Assembly: GCA_001695595.3 (NCBI GenBank)
Contig: MBPM02000026.1
Span: 124,001-188,000, forward strand
Origin: Plasmopara viticola
Taxonomy: Eukaryota; Oomycota; Peronosporomycetes; Peronosporales; Peronosporaceae
DNA: 64,000 bases
Direction of reading: 5' to 3'
Shown here: positions 35,708 through 46,266 of the stretch, in pieces
Layout: every line of letters starts with the position of its first letter
How positions within the stretch are numbered: position 1 is the first letter of the stretch
Made by a program: the position numbers and the translations under genes
Notes under the pieces: model-generated
The model's database searches: none
What the model was told of the DNA's origin: nothing
Seen by the model: only the letters and a program-made list of their open reading frames with translations

Positions 35708-37559
35708 AAGACATGATTGCTCATACCAAGAATAGAAATTGACCCCGGGCTGTCGCAACACTCAAGTGGTCAATTTTGACTGTATAGAACAGCCAGCGGC
35801 ATGTTATGGGAGTTGTTTGTGGTGCCAAAAGATTTTCAAATGCTCAGAAACCTTCGGAAGTCTAATCTCACAATTGGTTCGACCATTACACCAACCTAGG
35901 TATGCTTTGTCGATAATTCGCTCATAGCAGTTACCAAGAGAAATTGTTTGGTGTGGAGGTCCGTTTAGACCACGTCGGCAACTTCCTTAAGTAATGAATA
36001 CCGATATTCTTATCGCCAATTTCGACGAGAATTTTTTTTTGCGGTAGAAGGAATTAAAGGTCTCAGCTCAGAAGGCTTTAAAAAGTGAAAGCCGTCCTGG
36101 CTTGACCTACGCCAAATTCCTAATAGTAAGAGTTATACGATTTATTGGAAAAAAGGCACGAGTTAAATGCTGAATACGCGGTTGTCACAGAGCTATATTG
36201 TCAAAAGGATGTTAAGTGTGCTATGAGATAAAGCCTCAGGATGTTGATAGCAAAAAGAACGTCTTCTCTCACATCTGCTCAAGACAAATGCGTTAGTGTC
36301 ATTCGCGACGCTTCTAAAAAAACCTTCATTTGAGCGCTACTAGAAAATGAATTGGGACGATAACATTTCAGTCATTCATTTAACTGATTTGTTGTAAAAA
36401 ATTCGTTCTCGCTCACGACCAGGGGAAACTTGCAACGAAGTATGCTCTAGTTAAGTTGTGGGTACATTTTGTAGACTCTCCCTTTGAGGTCTAATAAGAC
36501 CACGCATTCTTGAGAGCAGCGGTAATATATTTCTTTTTGTAAGAAGTGGTAAAATAGCTGCAATCTGTGCGGAAAAGTACCTTTGTGGTAAATTCAAGCT
36601 CGGCAAACTCTATGTGCTTACCAATTCTTTTTTACGCGGGACCGAATGCGACTTATCTACATCAGCACTGCTATCGGGGAACAAATTCGTTGGGCATATA
36701 AAGTGATGCCAGACTAGAGACTTTGTTGCCATATTTTATCACAGACAAAAATGACAAAGTCGTGCGACTAACCCTCAACAGCGATGGAAGATTATAATTA
36801 TTGGTTTGCTATGGATCCAACAGATCCAGCTCAAGTCGTTATTTTGAGCGACAGTGTCGTGAGCTTCGATATATTTCTGAAGGCACACGATGTTCATTTA
36901 ACACTTATTCAAGTCAAAAACCTATTTTCGTAGATTTTGACAATTTCTGTTGGCTTCAAATGTACAGATGAATCGCCAAGAATATCAGTACCTGTGAATT
37001 CTACCAGAGGGTCAAACTCGTTACTCATACACCGGCTCTTACACAAAGACTATCAGAACCGAGGCAACTCTGCTTCAAGTATTGGGAGCTCGCTTGTATA
37101 TATCAAATGCACTCCATCCTCAGACAAGTGTTCAAGAAGATAAAGTCAATCGTTAAATTAGAGTCAATGTTCGATAAAGCTTCGCTTTCGTGGATCGACA
37201 AGCTATTAATGTCTGCGTCTACACTGAGCAATGCAATCTACGCTTTACATCCGTCTATATCAACGGGCTAATGCTCCCTAGAATTTCGTTATCTATCAGA
37301 TATTCTAGAAATTGTGATAGGAGGCCTGTTACTCTCTATTTTAAATATAATACATCGTTTCTGACGAAAATAGTAGGCTGGCATCGCAGGCAGGCAATTA
37401 AGCGTCGAGAAATGCGTTTGCATCCGTACGAGATGGACTTAAATTTACATTGAAGAAGATTTTTTATTTCTATTAAAGGTTATTAAAGTTTTGTTAAAGT
37501 CGTGGAATGACAAGAGTCGGTGTACACCAATAATTTCTCATGATGATGTCGGTAGACCT
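35708..37559. other. Gene-poor stretch
   Basis: No gene identified. Frames are short (under 90 codons). A 49-codon frame at about 36784-36930 begins MEDYNYWFAMDPTDPAQ; it has no family I recognise and may be a transposon relic. Confidence 0.45.
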
Positions 37560-37976
37560 TACATTTTGTGTAAACGCTTTCAATGATGTTGTGATCTTTG
37601 AAATGTTTAGTGACGTGCGAGACCTGAGGTCTCTTAAGAACCTCATCAAAAGCGCTGATGCCGCGCCTAAATTTGCTAATAAAAAGAGCTTGGGTGGCCA
37701 TACGGTGACGATTTTTTCCAATTACCACCGCTTGATTAACATAAGGCCGGAAGGCATACTAATTAGCAATATATGGCTATGTATGACTGGCCGAGCCCGA
37801 GGCTTAATTGGAATTTCGGCACATTCTGTCTACCTTGTGCTCAAACGCACGGCGGGGTTGATCCGTCTATTTCTTCCCAGGGGCACAAAGCTACTGGTAC
37901 CACCTCCACAAAGAAAGTAAAGGGCCCGGGGTGGCTTAAGTTGACCGATAAGATCAAACTGGGTCTAGGAAACTAA
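37560..37976 (+). pseudogene. Frameshifted coding fragment of unknown family
   Basis: Two consecutive plus-strand frames read like one protein interrupted by a one- or two-base indel near 37765. The first gives DVRDLRSLKNLIKSADAAP and GGHTVTIFSNYHRLI; the second gives MAMYDWPSPRLNWNFGTFCLPCAQTH and then VKGPGWLKLTDKIKLGLGN before a stop. Composition is less AT-rich than the flanks, supporting former coding. I cannot name the family. Being 300 bp before a Ty3/gypsy fossil on the same strand, it may belong to repeat DNA or be a decayed oomycete gene end. Confidence 0.45.
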
Positions 37977-38042
37977 TAAAATAGGCGTTCGACGAACCCA
38001 AAGTAATTTTAGTCCAGGCCTTATCTATGACCTGATCTGATC

Positions 38043-38058
38043 CGGAGCGATCGCTCCG
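38043..38058. repeat. Perfect 16-bp palindrome
   Basis: CGGAGCGATCGCTCCG is exactly self-complementary and CpG-rich in an AT-rich desert. A looser outer pair (GATCCG near 38038 and CGGATC near 38080) makes a nested stem. It lies between the unknown coding fragment and the gypsy fossil, so it may belong to a retroelement end. Confidence 0.7.
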
Positions 38059-38271
38059 TGCCGTCCGTGACGTGACGCGTCGGATCTGCCATCAGTACTA
38101 CACAGCTGCAAGCAGACAGCAAAAATCGAGGTCAGACGCCTAAGCTCAAATCTTGGCAGCTGTAAGCAGCAAGCCTTTTCGAGGCATTAATCTGATTGCA
38201 ATGAAACTCTTCTCTTCAAATTAAGATATCACCAGCTAGGCTTTAAGCTATTCGTGATCTAAGCAACCTGT

Positions 38272-38660
38272 GTGTTGCTACACACGACAACACGTTCACC
38301 TCATCTTCCGCAGAGAATGAACGATGGCTGTCTTTCTTTACTGAGTATTAGTTTGACGTCGGGATCAAAGCAAGAAAGCAAAATGCCTTGGCTGATGCGT
38401 TATCATGCTACCCAGACTATATGTCACACATATAGCCTCATCTACGACGACTTTAATCCGCGACACGAGATGACATGTTTGCAACTAAGCTCAAGGCTCT
38501 CAAAATAGATGGACTTAAGGACTCGGACACAGTTGTCGGTGCGCTAAGGAACGAAGCTACACTAGCTTTCGATGGGGCCAAGCTGGTTTGTTACAGCACC
38601 GTCAAAGGTGAGTTACGATGCGTTGGTGTGGATCCCTCATAATAATAAATCACGTATCTT
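38272..38660 (+). pseudogene. Ty3/gypsy retrotransposon RNase H fossil
   Basis: The stretch encodes the tail of a Ty3/gypsy reverse transcriptase/RNase H: TRSPHLPQRMN in one frame, then after a one-base shift ERWLSFFTEY, an in-frame TAG, FDVGIKARKQNALADALS and a PDY motif. This order (RMxRWLSFFxEYNF ... KxNxLADALSRRPDY) is standard in gypsy elements. At about 38570-38640, LVCYSTVKGELRCVGV resembles the linker before the integrase. The frameshift and stop mean it is dead. I see no matching LTRs, so boundaries are approximate. Confidence 0.75.
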
Positions 38661-40788
38661 ATAGTCTGTGAGGATTCTCTAGCTGTCGTCTCGGTCAGAT
38701 GAAGACGCGTGACTTACATTACCCAATCAAATTATTAAGGCGGGCCTTCATATCTGTGCGAACATGCGAAATACGTCAAAGGAGTGAAAGTTCATCGAAA
38801 GCGGCCGTATTATGGACATAATTGTCGGTGCTATTGCATTACTGTTTGTTCTCTTTATCAAACTAAATTTATGTTCTACCTGCCGAAGGACTCGGCAGAC
38901 AACTCGGATATCAATCGCTAACCAGCTAAGAAATTTGCCTTTCTTGCTGCTCTGCCATATCAGTGGCGCTGTTCTCGACTGTGTCTTTAATTTACATAAA
39001 ACGTATCACTAACAATCCGACGGTCAGTTTGAGCAAGTGAATCGCATCGTCAACATTGTGTGTGCATGGAAACATCAGGACGTTGAAATAGCATCTCTCA
39101 CATGTTAAATTCGTATTTAGCAATGCCATTTAGATCTCTACTGACTATATGTCGCTTCAAGCAAATGCTTAGCTAGCCCTCGTGCTTAATCAGTGCGTCA
39201 GCATTATGGCTATATGCTTATTGATGATTCCACATTGCAGGCCTACCTCACATCAAGCTTCTCGTCTCATTGACTAGCGATGCATAAGTCAAATATCTTG
39301 TGCCGTAAATTGTAGTGACTTCCGTCACGTACGTAAAAAAGTGACGAAAAACAAAGATAGGCAGATCGATCGCATGACTTAAGGAAATGAACCTACAAGA
39401 TCATCTGAGATAAGAGAGTTGGTTATATTAATTGCAAATATAAGCTTACTGCTGTCTTTGGGACAAATCTGATCCTTCATTTTGATTACAGAGAGGCAGT
39501 ATCGCCTGATAAGCACCTGATAACAATGATCTCAATGATGTTGATAAGTCTGCACATATGTGCGCATATGCAAAGTGTATCCATTTAATGTCGATGTCAG
39601 AAAGGACTTCGTGTACACGATTGATAATTCTATTAGTATGCGTAAATACCCACTGGGCTAATTTGAGCTGCATTATGCTCCAGCGCTAGCGCCGTGTTAT
39701 GCGCAGACGTAGATGAGGAAATTCGTTTTGTCATTTGAGCCAGGGTCAATTTCTGGCCGCGCAAGGCCACAGCCTATGTTTCGAGAGATACTAGTCGAGC
39801 GACTTGCTCACAGAACGATGCGGCTACGCACATGAGAGGCCGGACAAAGCCTAAGGCTCTGGATCCAATGCTGCTTTAGAAAAAAACTCGAAGTTTTCGG
39901 TATTATAGCCAGTTTCTAGTTTGTGTTTTTGTACAACTATGGCGAGCGACGTTAAGGTGACGAATTTGTTGTGCACCGCATGATGCTCTGTACTACAAGC
40001 TTGCCCCTTATATCAAAAAAGGTCATCAATCTTCTCCTTACCTCTTGATAAAAGGGAAGAGCATCTGAGAGCATTAATCGCGCGAGGTCATCGCCAGTGC
40101 AAACCCAGTGTCTTCTAAAGGAAAGAAAATGTCTTCACTGAAGAGCTCTTTATAATCTCGGCCTCGATTGGTACGACTGCTCTAATGTCAGATGTACTAT
40201 TGACTATAACGATCAGCGTCTTTGGCGAGACCATGCTTTTCACTGCTAGGTGTGGATACTTACAAATCACGATTACATCCAATTTCGATAGTTTTAGTTA
40301 CTTTGCAGAAGCATGAATCCCGAAATTAATATGGTGCGGCTCATAAATTGCCTTCTGGAAGTCGATAAGAGTTCGTTATTTGAGCTAGCCCATACCAAAT
40401 GTCGTACAATGACCTTAACACAGCTATCGCGAGGTACTTGAATTACCGAAAGCTTTGTGTAAGTTTAAAGTTAGTATTCGAAAAATGTTTTTCGTCTCAC
40501 GACGTGAATACAACAGGTACGACTCGCACTACTGGCATTCAATTTCTAAACGAGCTCGCAAGTTCGCGTATTTTTTCCTTCAGAGCCATTACCCTGACTG
40601 TGAATGCTGTATAGCCTTTCACTGGGTGTCTGATAAGATCAATGATGTTTACTAATATTTTTTTTGGCAATCATATTTAACTCACCATGCGCAAGCTTGC
40701 TATCCAACCTTGGACTGTCAACCAGGCGAGATTTAGATCGTAATGACTACATTTCGTGCATTTTTATCTTTCTAAGGCTATAACTTAT
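38661..40788. other. Gene-poor stretch
   Basis: No gene or clear element protein found. It may contain further decayed parts of the gypsy element that lies to its left. Confidence 0.45.
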
Positions 40789-41138
40789 AACATTTGGCCT
40801 GTAATGTAATGTATTACGTTATCGCGTTGCCAAGTTATGCACGTGCTAGGCTCAGTCTGGCTAGTCCACGAAATAGAGTGGTGTCCGCATACGTCGGGTC
40901 TCGTTCGGCGGGCAGTGCAGCCAGCACCGAGGTCGTGAGGGTCTTCAATTATTTTGTTTATCTCTGATTTGGTAAGAGCCCAGGTGGCGCCCTGGTGCTG
41001 GAGACCGTCGCGTCGAGGGTGAGACTCGTTAGAGACCTGCAGATGCCCAAGAGCACCTGCCTGAAGCGCGCGAGCATTTTGCCCCCGCGCTTGGAAGGAG
41101 GGCGTCACCCCAACCTTTTCCGTAGCAACATTTGGCCT
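40789..41138 (-). mobile_element. SINE-like element copy A, 326 bp, with 12-bp target-site duplication
   Basis: The copy spans 40801-41126 and is bracketed by perfect direct repeats AACATTTGGCCT at 40789-40800 and 41127-41138. Read on the minus strand it begins GCTACGGAAAAGGTTGGGGT and ends in a short repeat tail (ATACATTACATTAC). It matches copies at 42244-42568 and 46994-47318 end to end. There are no terminal inverted repeats, no TG...CA ends, and no clear pol III boxes. A 12-13-bp duplication plus a repetitive 3' tail fits LINE-mediated retrotransposition better than an LTR or DNA transposon. An open minus-strand frame crosses it but is not conserved in sequence between copies. Confidence 0.85.
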
Positions 41139-42231
41139 ATCGACCATAATTGATTGATTAGGGATTGGACACGGAATAAGAGAATTGCGCACCGTATATT
41201 TGTTCGCTTGCAAGCACGAAAACATGCTTAAATTTGTGTGTCTTAAATGAACGTGGCGTATGCGGAAACCGGAGTTTTTTTGGTCGAGTTTGTTTGGTAG
41301 TTTCATTTCGCAGTGTCACGAGCCGAGCTCAAAGGAAGCACTTACTCCCTCTCTATACTCCGATAGCGGAATATTTCTGATAAAATTGACTGGAAGCTGG
41401 AGCTTTGAGCAACATGACGTTCATTTAAAAAATTGGTTTATATACTAGCATCTGTATAACTGTTTTTAATGCTGTTGATGTAACATGTGTGACTCAAGAA
41501 GCGATCCCTCGCATTACAAGCCCAATATTAATAGTCTTAATTACTGCGGAATCTCTTTCGTCATCGCCGTTCCTGCGCGGGTCATGCCGCCGCATCGTCA
41601 AGCATAGAGGCGAGAAGACAGATCTTTCATTACTTCTGCAATGCGTAAATCGATGTGCAAACTGTGCATTGTACGATGATCGTCACAATAATTGTCGCCA
41701 TCTGACTCACAGACCTACCTGTCACTAACGTTTCACGTGAATCAGATGGCTATCACACTGCAAGCAGGCGCCACGTTTCTCATTCAAACCTATAGGATAA
41801 AAAGTAGCTCTGCAGGTCATTTTACTGACTTGTAGTAATCTGCTCTCACTGTATTCGATTCTTGGTAGCTTGAAAGCTGAAATGGTATACAAGGAACAGA
41901 AATAATCAAATTCTGACTCCGGCCGCGACATTAGTCAGTACAATAAATCGAACGTTTTGGTATTATCTTAGTATCTCCGGTTCACGAAATCTATGTGCTG
42001 CGTCAAATGTTAGACTTCGCACAATGAATCTATTAGATGCTGCGTCAAATGTTGAAATTCACAAAATGAAGCTAGCATGAAAGCTTTTGTTCGCTGGAAT
42101 ATCTCTAACAGCTTTTACAAGGCTTTTGTATACTACCTTTAGGCATGTCAATTGGCTCAGTCCACAATCTTGTCTTGCTCACATCTGAAAAAACTGGGTC
42201 ATTGGTCTGCCGGCATTTTTTTTCTTTCTTG
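41139..42231. other. Spacer between SINE-like copies A and B
   Basis: No gene seen. It contains a tandem pair of ~42-bp units around 41989-42071 (each with GCTGCGTCAAATGTT and ACAAAATGAA or ACAATGAA), moderately diverged. Confidence 0.55.
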
Positions 42232-42580
42232 AGGGCACATGTAGCTTGGAAAAGGTTGGGGTGACGCCCTCCTTCCAAGCGCGGGGGCTAAATGATCGCG
42301 CGCTTCGGGCAGGTGCTCTCGGGCATCTGCAGGTCTCTAACGAGTCTCACCCTCGACGCGACGGTCTCCAGCACCGGGCGCCACCTGGGCTCTTATCAAG
42401 TCAGAGATAAACAAAATAATGGAAGACCCTCACGACCTCGGTGCTGGCTGCACTGCCCGCCGAACGAGACCCGACGTATGCGGACACCACTCTATGCCGT
42501 GTACTAGCCAGACTGAGCCTAGCACGTGCATAACTTGGTAACGCGATAACGTAATACAATACAATACAAGGGCACATGTA
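42232..42580 (+). mobile_element. SINE-like element copy B, 325 bp, with 12-bp target-site duplication
   Basis: The copy spans 42244-42568 in the opposite orientation to copy A, flanked by perfect repeats AGGGCACATGTA at 42232-42243 and 42569-42580. It begins GCTTGGAAAAGGTTGGGG and ends GTAATACAATACAATACAA, which shows most clearly that the 3' tail is a short tandem repeat of about five bases (ATACA). The internal GC-rich body (GAGACCTGCAGATGCC on the complementary strand) matches copies A and C with few substitutions. It lies 1.06 kb upstream of the first lectin gene. Confidence 0.85.
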
Positions 42581-43635
42581 TAGCAGGTGCAACCGAAATG
42601 CTTATCGTACTTATCTGAGCCTTTCTAATACTCACACTGAGCAACGCACACGGTTCATATGGTCCAAAAGCCCACCTCTCGTCCGCTGTGCCAAATGAAA
42701 TGCCTACGCATTTATTTTGGTTCGTTTCTTCGCATGATGTGCGTTTTATCCATACTTTAAAATAATATCTCGCCAATTTCAACGACACACAGTATTCCGA
42801 TAAAGTAATACTTTTCAAGAAGACTGATTTATTTACGGATTTTATGAGCTTCTATGCTTTTAGCTGTGTCGAAGCACGAGCTTTCGCTGTCGCATTATTC
42901 TCCCGCAGTGGCAATATCATCCTTCAAACAACTGGACCTATAACGACTCGTTTGAGCTGCAACAGATTCAGGTCAAGCGGCTGCAGCAACGAGGATTGTT
43001 TTGAAGCAAAGTCGAATCTTAAAGTCGCTGATCATTCAACAATCTGATACGGCTGAAGCCTCTTGCATGATATGCTGAGGAGAACGAATGTCGAGTTGAT
43101 GGGAGCGATCCGATCGCCCATTAAAACATCCCGATTGTGACAAGACTACTTTCTAGAAAAGCTTGTTCAATGCGAATATCAAGCGCGAGGGAATTCTCTC
43201 ATTATAACTTGCACCTTTGCAAATTCGTCGTGCAAAAATGCCTTTCACTTGATAGTGGCACTTGTCCTAACTACCGAGAGGAGAAGGGGGGAATAACCAT
43301 CATGCAGCGTACATCGCTTTGCTGTTTTTAACAGCGTCTACTGGGTGTTTCGCAGTACACAAGACGAATAAGAGCGCGCTAGTATTATATCTAAAGGACT
43401 TTATGGCTTCATGGCTGTCTGCGAAATCGTACATAAACTGATTGTACGAAATAGACACAGTTAATTATGATCAGACTACCCACGATTTAGACTGATTGGT
43501 CAGCGATTGCGGATAATGAAATAGATTTGAAAAACAAATTTATTTTTGTAATAGCCATTCGATTTAGCAGGGTACGGCAAGTCCATACGTGGCGTCAAAT
43601 TACCTGGTTCTGCAACCTTGCTCCCTAACGCCAGG
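42581..43635. other. Upstream region of the first lectin gene
   Basis: No gene seen. Near the lectin start it has an inverted CCAAT (GATTGGTC, about 43493-43500) and an ACGTG core at 43587-43591, 44 nt before the ATG. Both are candidate promoter elements, unproven. Confidence 0.45.
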
Positions 43636-44880
43636 ATGACGCCAAGCTTCTCGTTGTTGCTGTTAAGTGCATGCGTAGCTCTTTTTGGGCGCAATGCTGC
43701 CGTCAAGATGGATGACGTGTCCTTTAAACCGCCATTCGAGATCGTAGACTCGGAAGGCCGACGGATCGTCAACACTACGTGGTCGCTAGGCGGTAACACA
43801 GACGTCAAGAAGCACTTTATTCGTCTAACTACCGACCGCCAGAGCAAACGTGGCTATTTGTGGCAGAAAAAACCGGTTGACCGCGACGAGTTATCAGTCA
43901 TTATGACCTTCCGCATCTCTGGTCAGGGCAAGCGTTGGTTTGGCGACGGCATTGGTCTCTGGTTTACCGATCAGAAGGTGTTTATGGCCGGAAATAATCA
44001 TGGCTTCACCGACAAGTACAAAGGCGTGGGTGTTGTTATTGACACATTTAACAATCCAGAGCACAAGGGAGGCCACAAAGACATCAGCATCTTTTTAAAT
44101 GACGGCACCAAGACGTTTGATCAAATGTACGGGGAAACACGCGCTGGGTGTAATGGTGCTGTGCGTCACCATGAGCAAAGTGCAAATTTCGACGCTGTTC
44201 ACAGCATGTCGCGTTTAAAAGTCAAAATCGACAAAACTCGACTAGTCGTGGAGGTGGACGCGAAATCAAGTGGTCAGTGGGTGGCCTGCCACGAGACGAC
44301 GTTGCCCTTCAGTGAGGATTGGTTGAAGGCGTCAACGATCGGTGTGACGGCAGCCACCGGTGCGCTAGCCGATAATCACGATATCATCCGGTTTGAAGCG
44401 TTCACGGACTTTGCGGACGCGACTATGGTTGCCGTGGACTCGGAGACGATCAGGAATTCCGTGTCTAAAGACTACAAAAAGTGGATCGAGTCGCCAAATT
44501 GTGGCACGGAGTGCCTGATTGCGGTACTAAAGAAAGAGATGCAAAACTTCCGAGTCGATGCCGAGCACCGCTTTTCTGATCTGAAAGAAAAGACGGAAAA
44601 TACCGTGTCAAAACTCAAAAAGCAAGAGAACGAGAATGAGCGTCGTGTGCGTGACATCGAGGCCAAGGTGAGAAAAGGCATCGACTCGTCGCTCGAAGAT
44701 ACTAAGAAAGTGTTGGGTACTGAAGTGAATGAGAAGATTACCAAGCAGCTTGAAGAGAATCTTGATATCGCCACGGGCGGCTGGAAGACGCCATTTGCCC
44801 TGCTGTTTATCGTCTTGGCGGCAGGTGCTGCGTACGTGTACCGCAAGTATCAGTTGCTTCTGAAATCGCACTTGTTGTAA
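43636..44880 (+). CDS. L-type lectin cargo receptor (VIP36/ERGIC-53-like), 414 aa, upstream copy
   Basis: A type I membrane lectin that binds high-mannose glycoproteins and carries them between ER and Golgi. Order: signal peptide (MTPSFSLLLLSACVALFG); L-type lectin domain from FKPPFEIVD to FEAF (~residues 29-255) with WFGDGIGLWF (D104), VVIDTFNN, NDGT and the ligand loop GALADNHDI (H248); two cysteines (AGCNG, VACHE) placed for the family disulfide; a luminal coiled coil (~305-370); one membrane span (PFALLFIVLAAGAAYVY); a short tail RKYQLLLKSHLL. The bulky C-terminal Leu-Leu resembles the hydrophobic ER-exit signal of ERGIC-53 (Phe-Phe). Start: first ATG; upstream frame has only TTG. It is a tandem paralogue of the next gene, in the same orientation and 138 bp apart. 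Single exon. Confidence 0.94.
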   Translation: MTPSFSLLLLSACVALFGRNAAVKMDDVSFKPPFEIVDSEGRRIVNTTWSLGGNTDVKKHFIRLTTDRQSKRGYLWQKKPVDRDELSVIMTFRISGQGKRWFGDGIGLWFTDQKVFMAGNNHGFTDKYKGVGVVIDTFNNPEHKGGHKDISIFLNDGTKTFDQMYGETRAGCNGAVRHHEQSANFDAVHSMSRLKVKIDKTRLVVEVDAKSSGQWVACHETTLPFSEDWLKASTIGVTAATGALADNHDIIRFEAFTDFADATMVAVDSETIRNSVSKDYKKWIESPNCGTECLIAVLKKEMQNFRVDAEHRFSDLKEKTENTVSKLKKQENENERRVRDIEAKVRKGIDSSLEDTKKVLGTEVNEKITKQLEENLDIATGGWKTPFALLFIVLAAGAAYVYRKYQLLLKSHLL

Positions 44881-45018
44881 TTCCATTCGATTTTAAATGA
44901 CAGCACAGAAAAATAATCATACCTTTGCTGTGTGGTCCACCTCATATCAATTTGTAGCTGCCCACGTGTCAACACTTAATTATCAAGTGGCCTTTATTCC
45001 GTCAAGCTATCTCTTTCG
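44881..45018. promoter_or_regulatory. Inter-lectin spacer, promoter of downstream lectin
   Basis: The 138-bp spacer holds both the 3' UTR of the first lectin and the promoter of the second. It contains CCCACGTGTC at 44961-44970, with ACGTG 50 nt before the ATG. CACGTG is a typical bZIP or bHLH core; use here is inferred. Confidence 0.45.
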
Positions 45019-46266
45019 ATGGTCTGTCGGTTTGCGACATTGCTATCGTCCACGGCATTGTGCTCGCTGACTGGCGTGGCGTCCTTGCCGCTGCAGACAC
45101 TGACCTTTAAACAGCCATACGAGGTGGTCGATGGAAATGGTTTTCGCCAGATCTCAGGCGACTTCACAATCGGTGGCTCGACAGAGGTCATGAAAAATTT
45201 TATCCGCCTTACAACTGATCGCCAGAGCAAGCGTGGCCATATTTGGAGCAAGAACGTGATTAATCGAGATGAATTTGCCACTGTGATTACATACCGTATC
45301 CATGGACAAGGCAAAAAGTGGTTTGGCGATGGCATTGGCCTCTGGTTTACGCACGAACCTCAGTGGAAAGACGGCGAGAATCACGGCTTCACGGATGCGT
45401 ACACGGGCTTCGGTATCGTGCTGGACACATTTCACAATGTCGAGCACCGTGGTGGTCACAAGGACGTGACGATCCAGATCAACGACGGTACCAAGCGCTT
45501 GGACGATCACAACGACGAGGACAAGATCGGCTGCGATGCTGCCTTCCGCTACCACTCGTCTAGCGCCACCTTTGATCCAGTGTTTAGCTCGTCGCGCATC
45601 CGTATAAAGATTAAAGGCAACGCACTCGAGGTGGACATGGACTTAAACAGCACATCTACGTGGAAAGAATGCTACAAGGGCAACCTACCTTTTCAAAGCG
45701 ATTGGCTACGTCATGCAACCTTTGGAATATCGGCGTCCACTGGCGCTCTGGCTGACAACCACGATATTTTGCACGTGCAGTCGTTCGACAGCGTTAACGA
45801 TGGGGGTCTGACCTATGCTGATGAGGAGACAGTGATGCACAATTACTCGAAAGACTTTATGTCGCTCTTAGAGAATGATTATTTATGTGACCAATCGTGC
45901 AAGGTGACAGTCTTGGAAAAGTATGTCTCGAACTTTCAGATCGAAACAGAGCATTGGTTTGAGATGCTGCGTGAGCAGACGGAAAACACGATCAAAAAGC
46001 TGAAGGAGAAGGAGCGCTTGAATAATCAAAAGATACAGGCACTGACGGACCGCATGACAACCATGATGGAGAACAAAATTGGCCAGAAGATGGCGGATGT
46101 ACGTTCCAAGGTCAATGAGAAGATTGCGACGGAGATTGAAGGCGAGCTTACGGTGGCTAACTCTAGCTGGCGCCTGCCGCTCTTTGTTATGCTCGTAATT
46201 ATCGCCGTCGGCGTGGGCGTCGCCTACCAGAAGTACCGCAAGCTTGTAAAAAGTCACTTGTTTTAA
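45019..46266 (+). CDS. L-type lectin cargo receptor (VIP36/ERGIC-53-like), 415 aa, downstream copy
   Basis: Paralogue of the preceding gene with the same layout: signal peptide (MVCRFATLLSSTALCSLTGVAS), lectin domain (FKQPYEVVD to VQSF) with WFGDGIGLWF, IVLDTFHN, NDGT and GALADNHDI, a cysteine pair (IGCDA, KECYK), a second cysteine pair (YLCDQSCK), a luminal coiled coil, one span (PLFVMLVIIAVGVGVAY) and a tail ending KLVKSHLF. By eye 64 of 99 residues are identical in an ungapped stretch starting FIRLTTDRQSKRG, so the duplication is not recent. Sugar-binding residues are kept in both, while the C-terminal residue differs (Phe here, Leu there), which could change ER exit. The promoter must fit in 138 bp. 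An ACGTG core lies at 44964-44968. Confidence 0.94.
   Translation: MVCRFATLLSSTALCSLTGVASLPLQTLTFKQPYEVVDGNGFRQISGDFTIGGSTEVMKNFIRLTTDRQSKRGHIWSKNVINRDEFATVITYRIHGQGKKWFGDGIGLWFTHEPQWKDGENHGFTDAYTGFGIVLDTFHNVEHRGGHKDVTIQINDGTKRLDDHNDEDKIGCDAAFRYHSSSATFDPVFSSSRIRIKIKGNALEVDMDLNSTSTWKECYKGNLPFQSDWLRHATFGISASTGALADNHDILHVQSFDSVNDGGLTYADEETVMHNYSKDFMSLLENDYLCDQSCKVTVLEKYVSNFQIETEHWFEMLREQTENTIKKLKEKERLNNQKIQALTDRMTTMMENKIGQKMADVRSKVNEKIATEIEGELTVANSSWRLPLFVMLVIIAVGVGVAYQKYRKLVKSHLF

Noticed and set aside
40785..41306. 173-codon minus-strand frame across SINE-like copy A
   Set aside because: It crosses the element boundary into unrelated flanks and amino acids change freely between copies, so it is not a gene.
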